Of a stretch of 64,000 nt of DNA, positions 1 through 8,806 are shown piece by piece. How positions within the stretch are numbered: the stretch's first letter is position 1; the number at the start of each line of letters is the position of its first letter. The notes under the pieces are model-generated. The model was not told where the DNA came from, made no database searches, and saw only the letters and a list, made by a program, of their open reading frames with translations. The position numbers and the translations under genes are program-made. The stretch comes from DASWJZ01 sp963792885 (lineage in GTDB: Bacteria > Pseudomonadota > Alphaproteobacteria > Rhizobiales > Afifellaceae), in assembly GCA_963792885.1 (NCBI GenBank), contig CAWBXX010000003.1, positions 310,001 through 374,000 on the forward strand. The letters run 5' to 3'.

Positions 1-1207
1 ACCCGACGGCCCCACGATCGCGACCTTCGCATTGGCCGGCACCTCGAAGGTGATGCCCCTCAGGATCTGGCGCGAGGGCTCGTAGGCGAAGTGCACGTCC
101 TCGAAGCGGATCACGCCCTCTGCCACGGCGAGCGGGGGCGCGTCGCGCTTGTCCTTTACTTCGGCCGGGACTTCCAAGAGTCGGAACATCGCCTCGATGT
201 CGGCGAGCCCCTGCACAATCTCGCGATAGACGAAGCCGATGAAGTTCAAGGGCATCGAGAGCTGCATGAGGAGCGCGTTGATCAGCACGAAGTCGCCGAT
301 CGTTTGCTTGCCGGCCATGATCCCGCGCGCCGACATGACCATGCAGATCGCCATGCCCGTGCCGAAGATCGCCCCCTGCCCGACGTTCAGCATGGCAAGT
401 GACGTCCACGTCTTCACCGCCGCCCGTTCATATCGCGCCATAGCCCGGTCGAAGCGCCCGGCCTCGCGCTGCTCGTTGCCGAAATATTTGACCGTCTCGT
501 AGTTCAGGAGCGAGTTCGATCGCCTTGGAATGGGCGTCGGTGTCGGAATCGTTCATCTCGCGCCGGATGGAGATGCGCCAATCGCTCGCGCGGATCGTGA
601 ACCAGACATAGAGCGCGACCGTCACCGCGATGACGACGACGTAGGAAAAGCCGAACTGGTGCCAGACGATGCCCGCCGTCAGCGCAAACTCCACTACCGT
701 CGGCGCAGAGTTCAGGATGACGTGCCGGACGATATTCTCGATCCCCGTCGTGCCGCGCTCGATGATCCGAGAAAGGCCGCCGGTCCGCCGCTCCAGGTGG
801 AAGCGCAGCGATAGTTCGTGCAGGTGCACGAAGGTGCGGTAGGCGAGCTGTCTGACCGCATGCAGGCCGACGCGCGCGAAGAGCCCATCGCGAAGCTGCG
901 TGAAGCCCGTCGTGACGATGCGCCCGACATTGTAGGCAAGGACGAGCGCCACCGGTCCCGCAACGATGAGCGGTAGGTAGGCCGGTGGCCCGCCCTCTCC
1001 GGTTAGTGCGTCCGTTGCCCACTTGTAGGAATAGGGGACGAGCACCGTGACCACCTTCGCCACGACAAGCGCGGTGAAGGCGATCGCCACCCGCATCTTG
1101 AGATCGGGACGATCGGACGGCCACATGTAGGGCCACAGATGGAAGATCGTCGAAAACGTGCGGCCCTTGTCCGCCGTCACCTTCGGCCCGGCTGTCGCGT
1201 CGGTCAT
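1..1207 (-). CDS. Atm1-type ABC exporter, partial and frameshifted
   Basis: This is the N-terminal two thirds of a half-size ABC exporter of the Atm1/HMT1 type, an inner-membrane protein that exports glutathione conjugates or metal-thiol complexes. The start at 1207 overlaps the stop of the upstream ArsR gene (ATGA). About 402 codons lie inside the window: hydrophobic transmembrane segments from about residue 39, then the start of the nucleotide-binding domain, with the Walker A motif (VGPSG) exactly at the window edge. The reading frame is broken at about 515-516. Removing one base restores the family motif SLLNYETVKYFGNE, and the rest then reads openly to base 1. The ArsR partner suggests a metal-detoxification role, as known for Novosphingobium Atm1, rather than only Fe-S maturation. 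That role is inference. Confidence 0.85.
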
Positions 1208-1527
1208 TGCTTGGCCTCAGCCTTCGATGCACCCAATCCGACGGGCGACAGAAGCGCGGTGATGTCCTCAAGGTCGGTGCGGAGCTCAGCGAAGGCGGCG
1301 GGGTTCAACACGTAGCTCGAGCGCACGCCGTCGCGGCGGAAGCTCACAAGACCTGCCTCCTTCAGCACTTTCAGATGCTGCGACACGGTCGATTGCGCGA
1401 GCGGCAGGCGGCTGCAGACGTCCGCGCAGCAGCAGGCGCTGCGCTCGGCGAGCGCCCGCACGATCGCTAAACGTACCGGATGCCCAAGCGCCTTCAGCCG
1501 TTCGGCGGCGGCGTCGACGTTCTCCAC
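1204..1527 (-). CDS. ArsR/SmtB-family transcriptional regulator
   Basis: A 107-residue winged-helix repressor. The helix-turn-helix is seen at about residues 44-62 (AQSTVSQHLKVLKEAGLV), followed by a wing (FRRDGVRSSYVL). Cysteines at 32, 33, 34 and 38 lie where ArsR proteins bind thiophilic metal or metalloid. A GTG start at 1527 is preferred because an AAGGGA ribosome binding site lies five bases upstream; the longer frame to 1773 has no such support. The stop overlaps the start of the Atm1-type exporter, so the two are translationally coupled. The probable role is ligand-responsive repression of that exporter. The inducer (As, Cd, Hg, Ag or an oxidised thiol) cannot be read from sequence. 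Confidence 0.88.
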   Translation of the reverse strand: MENVDAAAERLKALGHPVRLAIVRALAERSACCCADVCSRLPLAQSTVSQHLKVLKEAGLVSFRRDGVRSSYVLNPAAFAELRTDLEDITALLSPVGLGASKAEAKQ

Positions 1528-1645
1528 GACTGTCCCTTTCGCGTCCGAGCCAGCCGCGACGATGCGGCGAGAGCGCTCGCCACCATCGTTTATCGCCGAT
1601 TGACGATGAATGCAATCGCCGCCGGTCAGCCCGTACCGTGACGCC

Positions 1646-3139
1646 TCAGTCCGTGGCCCAGGAGCGATCGCTTGTCGGGATGATGAAGACCTGCCCCGGG
1701 AAGATCCAATGCGGGTTGTCGATGCTGTCGCGGTTCGCCGCGAAGATCGCCTCGTATTTGACGCCGCGTCCATAGTTGCGCCGCGCGATCCGCCAGAGAC
1801 TGTCTCCGCGCCGGATGATCACGTAGGTCGGCCGCGGCAGCGAGGCTTCCGACACCAGCGACTGCTCGCTCGCGCTGGCCGACACCACCGGCTCGAGCAC
1901 CACCCCGTCGGCGTAGCGCATGAAAGGCGCCGAGGCCTGGACGACCGGGGTCTCGTCAGATTCCGGCACGGCCTCGACGCGGAACACCACCTCGCCGATC
2001 GGCACCTCCCGCGCCGCCTCGATCAGCCACGTACCTTCCTGACCGGTGCGGGTCTGGCCGACGAACTGTTCGTTCGCATAGACGCGGACAAGTGTGCCGG
2101 GAGGTGCGTCGCCGGCGACATAGAGCGTTCCCGCCTCGGCTTCAGCCGCCTTGATTGTAACCTTGCTTGGATCGAGCGCGCGGGGCGCTGCTTCGGCAGA
2201 GACGGATAGGCCGCCGGCCGGCCCTTCGTCCGCGGTGACAACAACGCTGTTTCCGATATCCGCTGCGCCCGTCGCGGCGGAACCGGCAGCCGCTGCGCTT
2301 GCCTCGACCTGACCGATCACTACGCGCTGCTGGGGTTCCTCCGCCGTCGCTTCGGCCGCAGTGACGGCGGCGGACCCAGCCGCGCCGGCGACCTCGCCAG
2401 CAGCTTCGCCGGACGGCGCAAGGGGTGCCGCACCTGACACCTCGCCCGTCGAAGGCGCCTCTGCCGCAGCGACGTTTTGCTCGCCCGTTGCCATGGTGCC
2501 TTGAGGCGCCCCGCCAACGGCTTCGCCCGCCGCTAGCGGCACCGCCCCGGCGGCGGCCTGGTCGGCGGACGCCATTGCGGCTGCCCCTGCCGACGCAACA
2601 TCACTCGTCACGGGCGACTGTGCGGCAGCCACCTGCCCACCGTCTGCGGCGCCTTCCTGAGGCACCTGCGGCGTCGCCTCGCTGGCAATGGGACCATTCG
2701 CCGCCATGGCGTTCTGCTCGCCCGACGTTGCGGCGCCCTCTGCCCCCGTGCCCCCGGCTTGCCCGGACATCGGTGCCTCAACGGCAGCCGCCACCCGCTC
2801 GCCCGCAGCGACAGGCGCCTCCGCCGCCATACCGCCGGCAGCCTCACCGCTCATCGCAGGCGCCTCCGCCTGCATGGAAGGCGCTTCGGCCTGCATAGAA
2901 GGCGCCTCCGCCTGCATAGCGGACGTTTCGGCCTGCGTGGCGGGCTCCTGCGCCACGGCGGGCGCTTCTGCGGTCCCTGCTGCGCCCGGCGCCCCGGTCG
3001 AAGGCGCCGCGGACTGCATCGCATCGCGGACGTTCCGGAGATCGGCTCGGTAAAGAAGAACCGCAGCGACGCCGATGACGATGGCGAAGATGACTGTAAG
3101 AGCGACGAGAGGGCGCGGAATTGAGCGGCTTTCGGCCAT
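1646..3139 (-). CDS. LysM-domain envelope protein with low-complexity Ala/Glu-rich linker
   Basis: A 497-residue protein. An N-terminal membrane anchor (about residues 10-30, PLVALTVIFAIVIGVAAVLLY region) is followed by roughly 270 residues of Ala/Glu/Met/Pro/Gly-rich sequence with short repeats (MQAEAPS three times in a row). An Ig-like stretch follows (about 315-400), and a C-terminal LysM domain (about 439-488) contains RRGDSLWRIARRNYG and ends at PGQVFIIP. LysM binds peptidoglycan, so the protein probably spans from inner membrane to cell wall. The ATG at 3139 is used; a TTG at 3157 is also in frame and neither has a clear ribosome binding site. Such linkers vary greatly in length between strains. 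Function is otherwise unknown. Confidence 0.85.
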   Translation of the reverse strand: MAESRSIPRPLVALTVIFAIVIGVAAVLLYRADLRNVRDAMQSAAPSTGAPGAAGTAEAPAVAQEPATQAETSAMQAEAPSMQAEAPSMQAEAPAMSGEAAGGMAAEAPVAAGERVAAAVEAPMSGQAGGTGAEGAATSGEQNAMAANGPIASEATPQVPQEGAADGGQVAAAQSPVTSDVASAGAAAMASADQAAAGAVPLAAGEAVGGAPQGTMATGEQNVAAAEAPSTGEVSGAAPLAPSGEAAGEVAGAAGSAAVTAAEATAEEPQQRVVIGQVEASAAAAGSAATGAADIGNSVVVTADEGPAGGLSVSAEAAPRALDPSKVTIKAAEAEAGTLYVAGDAPPGTLVRVYANEQFVGQTRTGQEGTWLIEAAREVPIGEVVFRVEAVPESDETPVVQASAPFMRYADGVVLEPVVSASASEQSLVSEASLPRPTYVIIRRGDSLWRIARRNYGRGVKYEAIFAANRDSIDNPHWIFPGQVFIIPTSDRSWATD

Positions 3140-3262
3140 TTTGCTAGAATTGATCAAATGTCATGGACTGGTTCTATTCCGCCCGGCCCCGGCGCTCAAG
3201 GCCGGCGGAACTGGGGTGGCTTCCGCTTGATTACCCGGCGGGGCGATGCGACGGTCCAATTC

Positions 3263-3865
3263 ATGCCTAGTCTGAAAAGCCTTTGTGTTTATTGCGGATC
3301 GGGGCTCGGAACCCATCCCGCCTATGAAAAAGCCGCCCGCAGCCTCGGCCAGGCCATGGCGGAATCCGGCATCCGCCTGGTCTACGGCGGCGGCTCAGTC
3401 GGCCTTATGGGAACGGTCGCCCGCGCCGTCCTCGACGGAGGCGGCGCCGTCACCGGTATCATTCCCCGCTTCCTGCAGAGCCGCGAGCGCCCGATGTCGG
3501 ACCTGACCGAGCTGATCGTCACGGACGACATGCACCAGCGCAAAAGGCTGATGTTCGAGAACGCCGACGCCTTCGCGGCGCTTCCGGGCGGCGTTGGCAC
3601 GTTGGAGGAGCTGGTCGAGCAGCTCACCTGGGCGCAGCTCGGCCGTCACGAGAAGCCGGTGCTTCTCGCCAATGTCGAAGGTTTCTGGAACCCGCTCATC
3701 CGCCTCCTCGACGAAATGCGGCGCGTTGGCTTCATCCGCTCCGAGCTGGAAGTCTCGTGCGTCGTCGCTGATCGCGCGGAGGACATCCTGCCGATGCTGG
3801 AGCGGACGCTCGCCGCACGCACGCGTCCGGAGCTCGAAGCCGCTGCCCCGCTCGGGCAGATGTGA
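3263..3865 (+). CDS. LOG-family protein (TIGR00730 Rossmann fold)
   Basis: A 200-residue cytoplasmic protein of the LOG family, whose characterised members hydrolyse nucleoside 5'-monophosphates to free base and ribose 5-phosphate (cytokinin-activating enzymes in plants and some bacteria). The sequence shows the N-terminal CVYCGSG strand, a GGGSVGLMG loop, and the family signature PGGVGTLEELVE (about residues 111-122) with the preceding MHQRK. The ATG at 3263 is preferred because it matches the usual N-terminus; the frame is open back to 3158. It is divergent from the LysM gene and convergent with cimA, with three bases between the stops. The physiological substrate is uncertain. Confidence 0.9.
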   Translation: MPSLKSLCVYCGSGLGTHPAYEKAARSLGQAMAESGIRLVYGGGSVGLMGTVARAVLDGGGAVTGIIPRFLQSRERPMSDLTELIVTDDMHQRKRLMFENADAFAALPGGVGTLEELVEQLTWAQLGRHEKPVLLANVEGFWNPLIRLLDEMRRVGFIRSELEVSCVVADRAEDILPMLERTLAARTRPELEAAAPLGQM

Positions 3866-3868
3866 TCG

Positions 3869-5482
3869 CTACTCCGCCGCCGAGCGCGCCGGCGCTGAGA
3901 GCGACCTGACAAGCTTGTAGTTGACCGCATCGAGCAGCGCCTCGAAGGAGGCGTCGATGATGTTCGACGAGACGCCAACGGTGAGCCAGCGGTTCCCCTC
4001 CCCGTCCCGGCTCTCGATCAAGACGCGTGTCACCGCCTCTGTGCCGCCGTTCAGGATACGGACCTTGTAGTCCACCAGCTCCAGGTCATCGATCCACGGA
4101 TTGAGCTCGCCGAGGTCCTTCCTGAGCGCCACGTCGAGCGCGTTGACCGGGCCGTTGCCTTCCGCCACCGACATGCGCTTGTCGCCGTTGACATCGACCT
4201 TGACCACCGCTTCCGCGACCGTCTTCAGCTTTCCGTTGGCGTCGAAGCGCCGCTCGACGTTCACGCGGAAGCCTTCGACCTTGAAGAAATCCGTGAGCGT
4301 GCCGAGCCGCCGCCGCGCCAGAAGCTCCAACGAAGCGTCGGCGCCCTCATAAGCGTAGCCCTGCGACTCGCGCTCCTTGATCTCCGAGAGGAGCCCGTCG
4401 AGGCGTGGGTCGGCGCGGTCGAAAGCGATGCCGAAGCGCTCAAGCTCCGCGACCAGGTTCGAGCGCCCCGATTGGTCGGAGACCAAGAGCCGACGGCTGT
4501 TGCCGACCGCCTCCGGCTTCACATGCTCATAGGTCTCGGGTGCCTTCACGAGCGCGGAGGCATGGATGCCGGCCTTCGTCGAGAACGCCGAGGCGCCGAC
4601 ATAGGGCGCCTGCCGGTTCGGCGCGCGGTTCAGAATCTCGTCGAAGGCGCGCGAGACCTGCGTGAGCTCGGTGAGCTTCTCCGCCGAGATGCCGGTCTCG
4701 AAGCGCTTGGCGAAACCCGGCTTCAGCATCAGTGTCGGGATGATGGAGACGAGATCGGCATTGCCGCAGCGCTCGCCGATGCCGTTCAGCGTGCCTTGAA
4801 TTTGGCGCACGCCGGCGCGGACCGCGGCAAGCGAGTTCGCCACCGCCTGCCCCGTGTCGTTGTGCGCATGGATGCCGATCTTTTCGCCGCCGAAGCGCGC
4901 GACGACATCGGCGACAATCTCCCCCACCTCATCGGGAAGCGTGCCACCGTTGGTGTCGCACAGCACCACCCAGCGCGCACCGGAGGAAAGCGCAGTCTCG
5001 ACGCAGGAGAGCGCGTAGTCGCGGTTCGCCTTGTAGCCGTCAAAGAAGTGCTCGCAGTCGAGCAGCGTCTCACGCCCAGCCGCGACCGATGCGGCCACCG
5101 ACTGCGCGACCGACTCCAGCACCTCCTCGTTAGTCGAGTTGAGCGCGAGCTTGACGTGAAAGTCCCACGCCTTCGCCACAAAGCATATCGCGTCGGCGTT
5201 GGCGCGCAGAAGGTCCTGCAGCCCCGGATCATTGGAGACGGAGCGCCCGGCCCGCTTCACCATGCCGAAGGCGGTGAACTTCGCGCGGCGTGTCCGCTTC
5301 TCCGCGAAGAACGCCGTGTCGGTCGGGTTCGCGCCCGGATAGCCGCCCTCGACATAGTCGATGCCAAGTTGGTCGAGCAGGCTGGCGACGAGGATCTTGT
5401 CTTCGACCGAGAAGTCGATGCCCGGTGTTTGCTGGCCGTCGCGCAACGTCGTGTCGAACAGATAGAGGCGTTCCTTAGTCAT
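3869..5482 (-). CDS. cimA: (R)-citramalate synthase
   Basis: A 537-residue enzyme of the HMGL/isopropylmalate synthase superfamily that condenses pyruvate with acetyl-CoA to (R)-citramalate, a threonine-independent route to isoleucine. The N-terminal TIM barrel opens with LFDTTLRDGQQTPGIDFS (metal-binding Asp) and contains HAHNDTGQAVANSL. The LeuA-like regulatory domain is at the C-terminus. Length and motifs fit TIGR00977 CimA rather than LeuA or homocitrate synthase. The ATG at 5482 overlaps the stop of the upstream GFA gene (ATGA), so it is chosen over an upstream start at 5506. It is the last gene of the cysS - GFA - GFA - cimA operon. Confidence 0.93.
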   Translation of the reverse strand: MTKERLYLFDTTLRDGQQTPGIDFSVEDKILVASLLDQLGIDYVEGGYPGANPTDTAFFAEKRTRRAKFTAFGMVKRAGRSVSNDPGLQDLLRANADAICFVAKAWDFHVKLALNSTNEEVLESVAQSVAASVAAGRETLLDCEHFFDGYKANRDYALSCVETALSSGARWVVLCDTNGGTLPDEVGEIVADVVARFGGEKIGIHAHNDTGQAVANSLAAVRAGVRQIQGTLNGIGERCGNADLVSIIPTLMLKPGFAKRFETGISAEKLTELTQVSRAFDEILNRAPNRQAPYVGASAFSTKAGIHASALVKAPETYEHVKPEAVGNSRRLLVSDQSGRSNLVAELERFGIAFDRADPRLDGLLSEIKERESQGYAYEGADASLELLARRRLGTLTDFFKVEGFRVNVERRFDANGKLKTVAEAVVKVDVNGDKRMSVAEGNGPVNALDVALRKDLGELNPWIDDLELVDYKVRILNGGTEAVTRVLIESRDGEGNRWLTVGVSSNIIDASFEALLDAVNYKLVRSLSAPARSAAE

Positions 5483-5973
5483 CGCCCCGCTCCTTGGGGC
5501 GGCCACACTTTGGTGTCGTGGTCGGGATGCTGATGGTTGGCCGCGGCGATCTTCGCCGTTAGCTCCGGATCTTCCTCTTCAGTGGTCTTGTCGCCCGGCA
5601 GGCCCGCGAGCGTGCCGAACCATGGCATGCGCCGCTCGATCCCGTACTGGATTTTCGGCGCAACCTTCTCCGGCGCGTCGAGCGAGCCGAGCGAGATGAA
5701 GATGCGGTCTTCGCCAAGCGTATGGATAGTCAGAGGCGTGCCGCAATCGCGGCAAAAGCCCCGCTCAACGGGATCGGAGCTCTTGAACTTCGCGAGCGTC
5801 CCGCGGGTGATCTCGAACTCGTCGAGCGTCACCCCGGCAAGTGGCGCGAAATAGGAGCCGAATGCCTTCTGGCACATGCGGCAATGGCAGATGTGCGGAT
5901 TTTCCGGCTGCGTAAGAAGCGCATAGCGCACCGCGCCGCACTGGCAACCGCCGGAAAGACGCGTTTCGGCCAC
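5479..5973 (-). CDS. GFA (CENP-V/GFA domain) family protein, copy 1
   Basis: A 164-residue zinc protein of the Gfa family. Cysteines appear in the expected places: Cys10/Cys12 (GGCQCGAVRY), Cys29/Cys31/Cys34 (HICHCRMCQKAFGS) and Cys74/Cys77 (GFCRDCGTP). The name comes from glutathione-dependent formaldehyde-activating enzyme, but that activity is disputed and most members are uncharacterised. The C-terminus ends with HQHPDHDTKVWPP, a feature shared with the next gene. Three bases separate it from the upstream paralogue, and it overlaps cimA by ATGA. The two GFA copies are clearly tandem duplicates with identical cysteine spacing. Confidence 0.9.
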   Translation of the reverse strand: MAETRLSGGCQCGAVRYALLTQPENPHICHCRMCQKAFGSYFAPLAGVTLDEFEITRGTLAKFKSSDPVERGFCRDCGTPLTIHTLGEDRIFISLGSLDAPEKVAPKIQYGIERRMPWFGTLAGLPGDKTTEEEDPELTAKIAAANHQHPDHDTKVWPPQGAGR

Positions 5974-5976
5974 GGC

Positions 5977-6468
5977 TCAGGCTCCCTTCGGCGGCCAGAC
6001 CGCCGTGTCGTGATCCGGATGCTGATGGTTCGAAGCAGCAATGTCGGCGGCACGCTTAGGCGTATCGGTCTCGGTCGTCGTCTCACTGCCGGGTAGGTTC
6101 GGCAACTTGGCAAACCACGAGAGCCGCGCCTCGTTGCCGAACTGATGCTCGGGCTCGACCTTCTCCGGCTCGTCAAGCGAGCCGATCGAGACCGAGATGC
6201 GGTCGCTGTCGACGAAGCGGAATGAGAGCGGCGTCCCGCAGTCGCGGCAGAACCCGCGCTCGACTAGGTCGGAGCTCATGAAGGTCGCCATCTTCCCACG
6301 CGTGATCTCGAACTTGTCGAGCGGCACGCCGGTGAGCGGCGCAAAGAACGATCCGAATGCCTTCTGGCACATGCGGCAATGACAGATATGCGGATTGTCC
6401 GGTTGCTCAAGCAGCGCATAGCGCACCGCGCCGCACTGGCACCCGCCGGTCATGCGGAAATCGCTCAT
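5977..6468 (-). CDS. GFA (CENP-V/GFA domain) family protein, copy 2
   Basis: A 163-residue paralogue of the gene just downstream, with the same cysteine set (10, 12, 29, 31, 34, 74, 77) and the same C-terminal block (ANHQHPDHDT / SNHQHPDHDT type). The middle of the protein (about residues 78-140) has diverged most. The ATG at 6468 overlaps the cysS stop (ATGA); a much longer frame upstream only overlaps cysS and is not credible. It probably binds zinc and a small thiol or aldehyde adduct, but no substrate can be assigned. Confidence 0.9.
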   Translation of the reverse strand: MSDFRMTGGCQCGAVRYALLEQPDNPHICHCRMCQKAFGSFFAPLTGVPLDKFEITRGKMATFMSSDLVERGFCRDCGTPLSFRFVDSDRISVSIGSLDEPEKVEPEHQFGNEARLSWFAKLPNLPGSETTTETDTPKRAADIAASNHQHPDHDTAVWPPKGA

Positions 6469-7875
6469 CGCCTCACCTCCCACGTCGTGCCTTCCGGGCC
6501 GTCTTTCAGCACTACACCCATCGCGTCGAGCTCGCCGCGGAGCCGGTCGGCCTCGGCGAATTGACGTGCGGCTCGCGCCGCCGCGCGCTCGGCGATCAGC
6601 TGCTCGACCTTCGCCTCGTTGATCCTCACCCCCGTCGCCCGAAGCCCCCGCCACTCCGTCTCGCTGGCCCCAAGCAGCCCTAGGAGCTGCAAAGCCGCGC
6701 GGAACATGCCGCGGTCGTCGCCCTCGTGATCGTCGGCGACTTCCTCCGATACGCGGTGGATGGCGGCGATCGCACCCGGCGTGTTGAGGTCGTCGAGAAG
6801 CGGCTCCAGGACTTTCGGGAGGAACGGGTTCTTGTCTTCCTCCCACGCTTCGGAGTTGCCTGCCGCAAGATGCCAGCGGTCGAGCACCCTCATGCTCTCT
6901 TCGACACCCCGGAGCGTCCAGTCGATCGGCTGGCGGTAGTGCGTCCGCAGCATGTTGAGACGCAGCACCTCGCCCGGCCAGTCGGCGAGCAGTTCGTGGA
7001 TTGTGACGAAGTTGCCCAGGCTCTTGGACATTTTCTGCCCTTCGACCTGCAGGAAGCCGTTGTGCATCCACATCTTCGCCATCAGGTCGGTGTGGTTGGC
7101 GCAGCGCGATTGCGCGATCTCGTTCTCGTGGTGGGGAAACACGAGGTCGATGCCGCCGCCATGGATGTCGAACGTCTCGCCGAGATGCTTCTTGGCCATG
7201 GCCGAGCACTCGATATGCCAGCCCGGCCGCCCCTTCCCCCAGGGCGAATCCCACATCGGCTCGCCGGGCTTCGACGGTTTCCACAAGACGAAGTCCATCG
7301 GGTCTCTCTTGTACGGAGCAACCTCGACTCGTGCCCCGGCGATCATGTCGTCGAGCGAGCGGTGCGAAAGCTTCCCGTAAGCGAGCGAGCCGTCGGCCGC
7401 CTTCCATGACTTCACGTCGAAGAGCACGTGCCCCTCAGCGAGGTAGGCATGGCCTTCGTCGACGAGCGTCGCAATCATCGCGATCATCTCGGCGATATGC
7501 TCCGTCGCCCGCGGCTCTGCCGTCGGCTTCAGACAACCAAGTGCGTCGACATCTTCGCCGTACTGTTTCCCCGTCGTCTCGGTGACCTTGCGGATCGCCT
7601 CGTTGAGCGGCAGGCCGGGATAATCCTCTGCCGCGCGCAGAATGATCTTATCGTCAACGTCGGTGACGTTGCGGACATAGGTGACGTGGTCCGCCCCGTA
7701 GAGATGGCGAAGCAGGCGGAAGAGCACGTCGAAGACGATGACCGGCCGCGCGTTGCCAATATGGGCAAAATCGTAGACCGTCGGCCCGCAGACGTACATG
7801 CGCACATTCTTCGGGATCGAAGGGGACAAAGTCCTCCTTCTTCCCTGTCAGCGTGTTGTAGAGCCTAAGTCCCAT
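6465..7875 (-). CDS. cysS: Cysteinyl-tRNA synthetase, frameshifted near N-terminus
   Basis: Class I aminoacyl-tRNA synthetase charging tRNA-Cys. The start ATG at 7875 gives MGLRLYNTLTGKKEDFVPFDP, the normal N-terminus. The frame then breaks at about 7811-7818 and resumes as NVRMYVCGPTVYDFAHIGN (HIGH motif) followed by the zinc cysteine in MYVCGP. The KMSKS motif is visible as GQKMSKSLGNF. Removing one base gives 469 residues, the usual length. The gene is essential and normally single-copy, so an inserted base from sequencing is far likelier than a real mutation. It heads an operon with two GFA genes and cimA, all in tight or overlapping arrangement. Confidence 0.93.
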
Positions 7876-8125
7876 CGTCCCCGTCCGTCAGCTGCGCGTA
7901 GCGCGCAAACGCTCCCGATGGCCGGACGTTCAGACGGATCGAGAGGACAAGTCGAACGGCGCCGGCCAGCGAGTGCTAGCGGCAAACAATCCCGATAACG
8001 CAAATGGCGGGTGAAAACGCGCCATTTCTGGGGAAAAAGCCATTCATAGCGGCCGTCATCGGGCATTCAGCTCGTGGCGTCAAGTGGAACGCGCCCACGG
8101 CATCACGGATCGTCTATGCTGGGCC

Positions 8126-8806
8126 ATGGATTGGACGGCGCCCATCGACCTGTATTGCGAGCGGCTCGGCCCCGGCTTCTCGGCGGAGCCGCTCAACGCG
8201 ATCTCCAACGTCGCCTTCCTGCTCGTCGCCGGGTTCGGCTACGCGGCGCTTAGGCGAAGCGGGCGCTCCGATCCGCCGGTCCTGGCGCTGATCCTGATGG
8301 TCGCGATCATCGGCGTGGGCTCGTTCCTGTTTCATGTCTTCGCCAACGGATGGTCGATCATCGCCGACGTCCTACCGATAACCGTGTTCGTCTACGGGTA
8401 TCTGGCGCTTGCCCTGCGCCGCTTCTTTGCGCTGCCATGGCCGGCAACGACCGGTGCTCTGGCGATCTTCGCTGCACTGTCCTTCCCCGTCGAAGCAACG
8501 CTTCGGCCGCTCATCGGCGGCTCGGCCGCCTATGCTCCGCCGCTTGCCGCGATGGCCTTCCTCGGTGCGGCGCTCGTCACCCGCCGCCACCGCGCAGGCC
8601 CTCCGCTCCTCGCCGCAAGCGCGATCTTCCTCGTCTCGCTGGCGTTTCGCACCCTCGACGCACCGCTCTGCCCAAGCTGGCCGATCGGCACGCATTTCCT
8701 CTGGCATCTGCTGAACGCGGTGACGCTTGCAATCTTGCTGCTCGCAGCAATCACTTCACGAAATCCGCACACTTCGCCGGCTCGTTCTGGGAGCCCCACG
8801 GCATGA
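8126..8806 (+). CDS. Ceramidase-like integral membrane protein
   Basis: A 226-residue protein with about seven hydrophobic segments, of the alkaline ceramidase family (PF05875, part of the CREST hydrolase superfamily). Family-type motifs are visible: NAISNVAFLL early, GSFLFHVFANGWS with a Ser and His, an Asp in IADVLP, and GTHFLWHLLNA with two His near the C-terminus, the probable zinc ligands. In eukaryotes these enzymes cleave the ceramide amide bond; bacterial substrates are mostly unknown. The ATG at 8126 is chosen; an in-frame GTG lies at 8084. The 3' end overlaps the convergent creA gene by 56 bases. Confidence 0.8.
   Translation: MDWTAPIDLYCERLGPGFSAEPLNAISNVAFLLVAGFGYAALRRSGRSDPPVLALILMVAIIGVGSFLFHVFANGWSIIADVLPITVFVYGYLALALRRFFALPWPATTGALAIFAALSFPVEATLRPLIGGSAAYAPPLAAMAFLGAALVTRRHRAGPPLLAASAIFLVSLAFRTLDAPLCPSWPIGTHFLWHLLNAVTLAILLLAAITSRNPHTSPARSGSPTA

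Noticed and set aside
3140..3157. TTG start at 3157 for the LysM gene
   Set aside because: It has no ribosome binding site and adds only six residues before the ATG at 3139. It remains possible but less likely.
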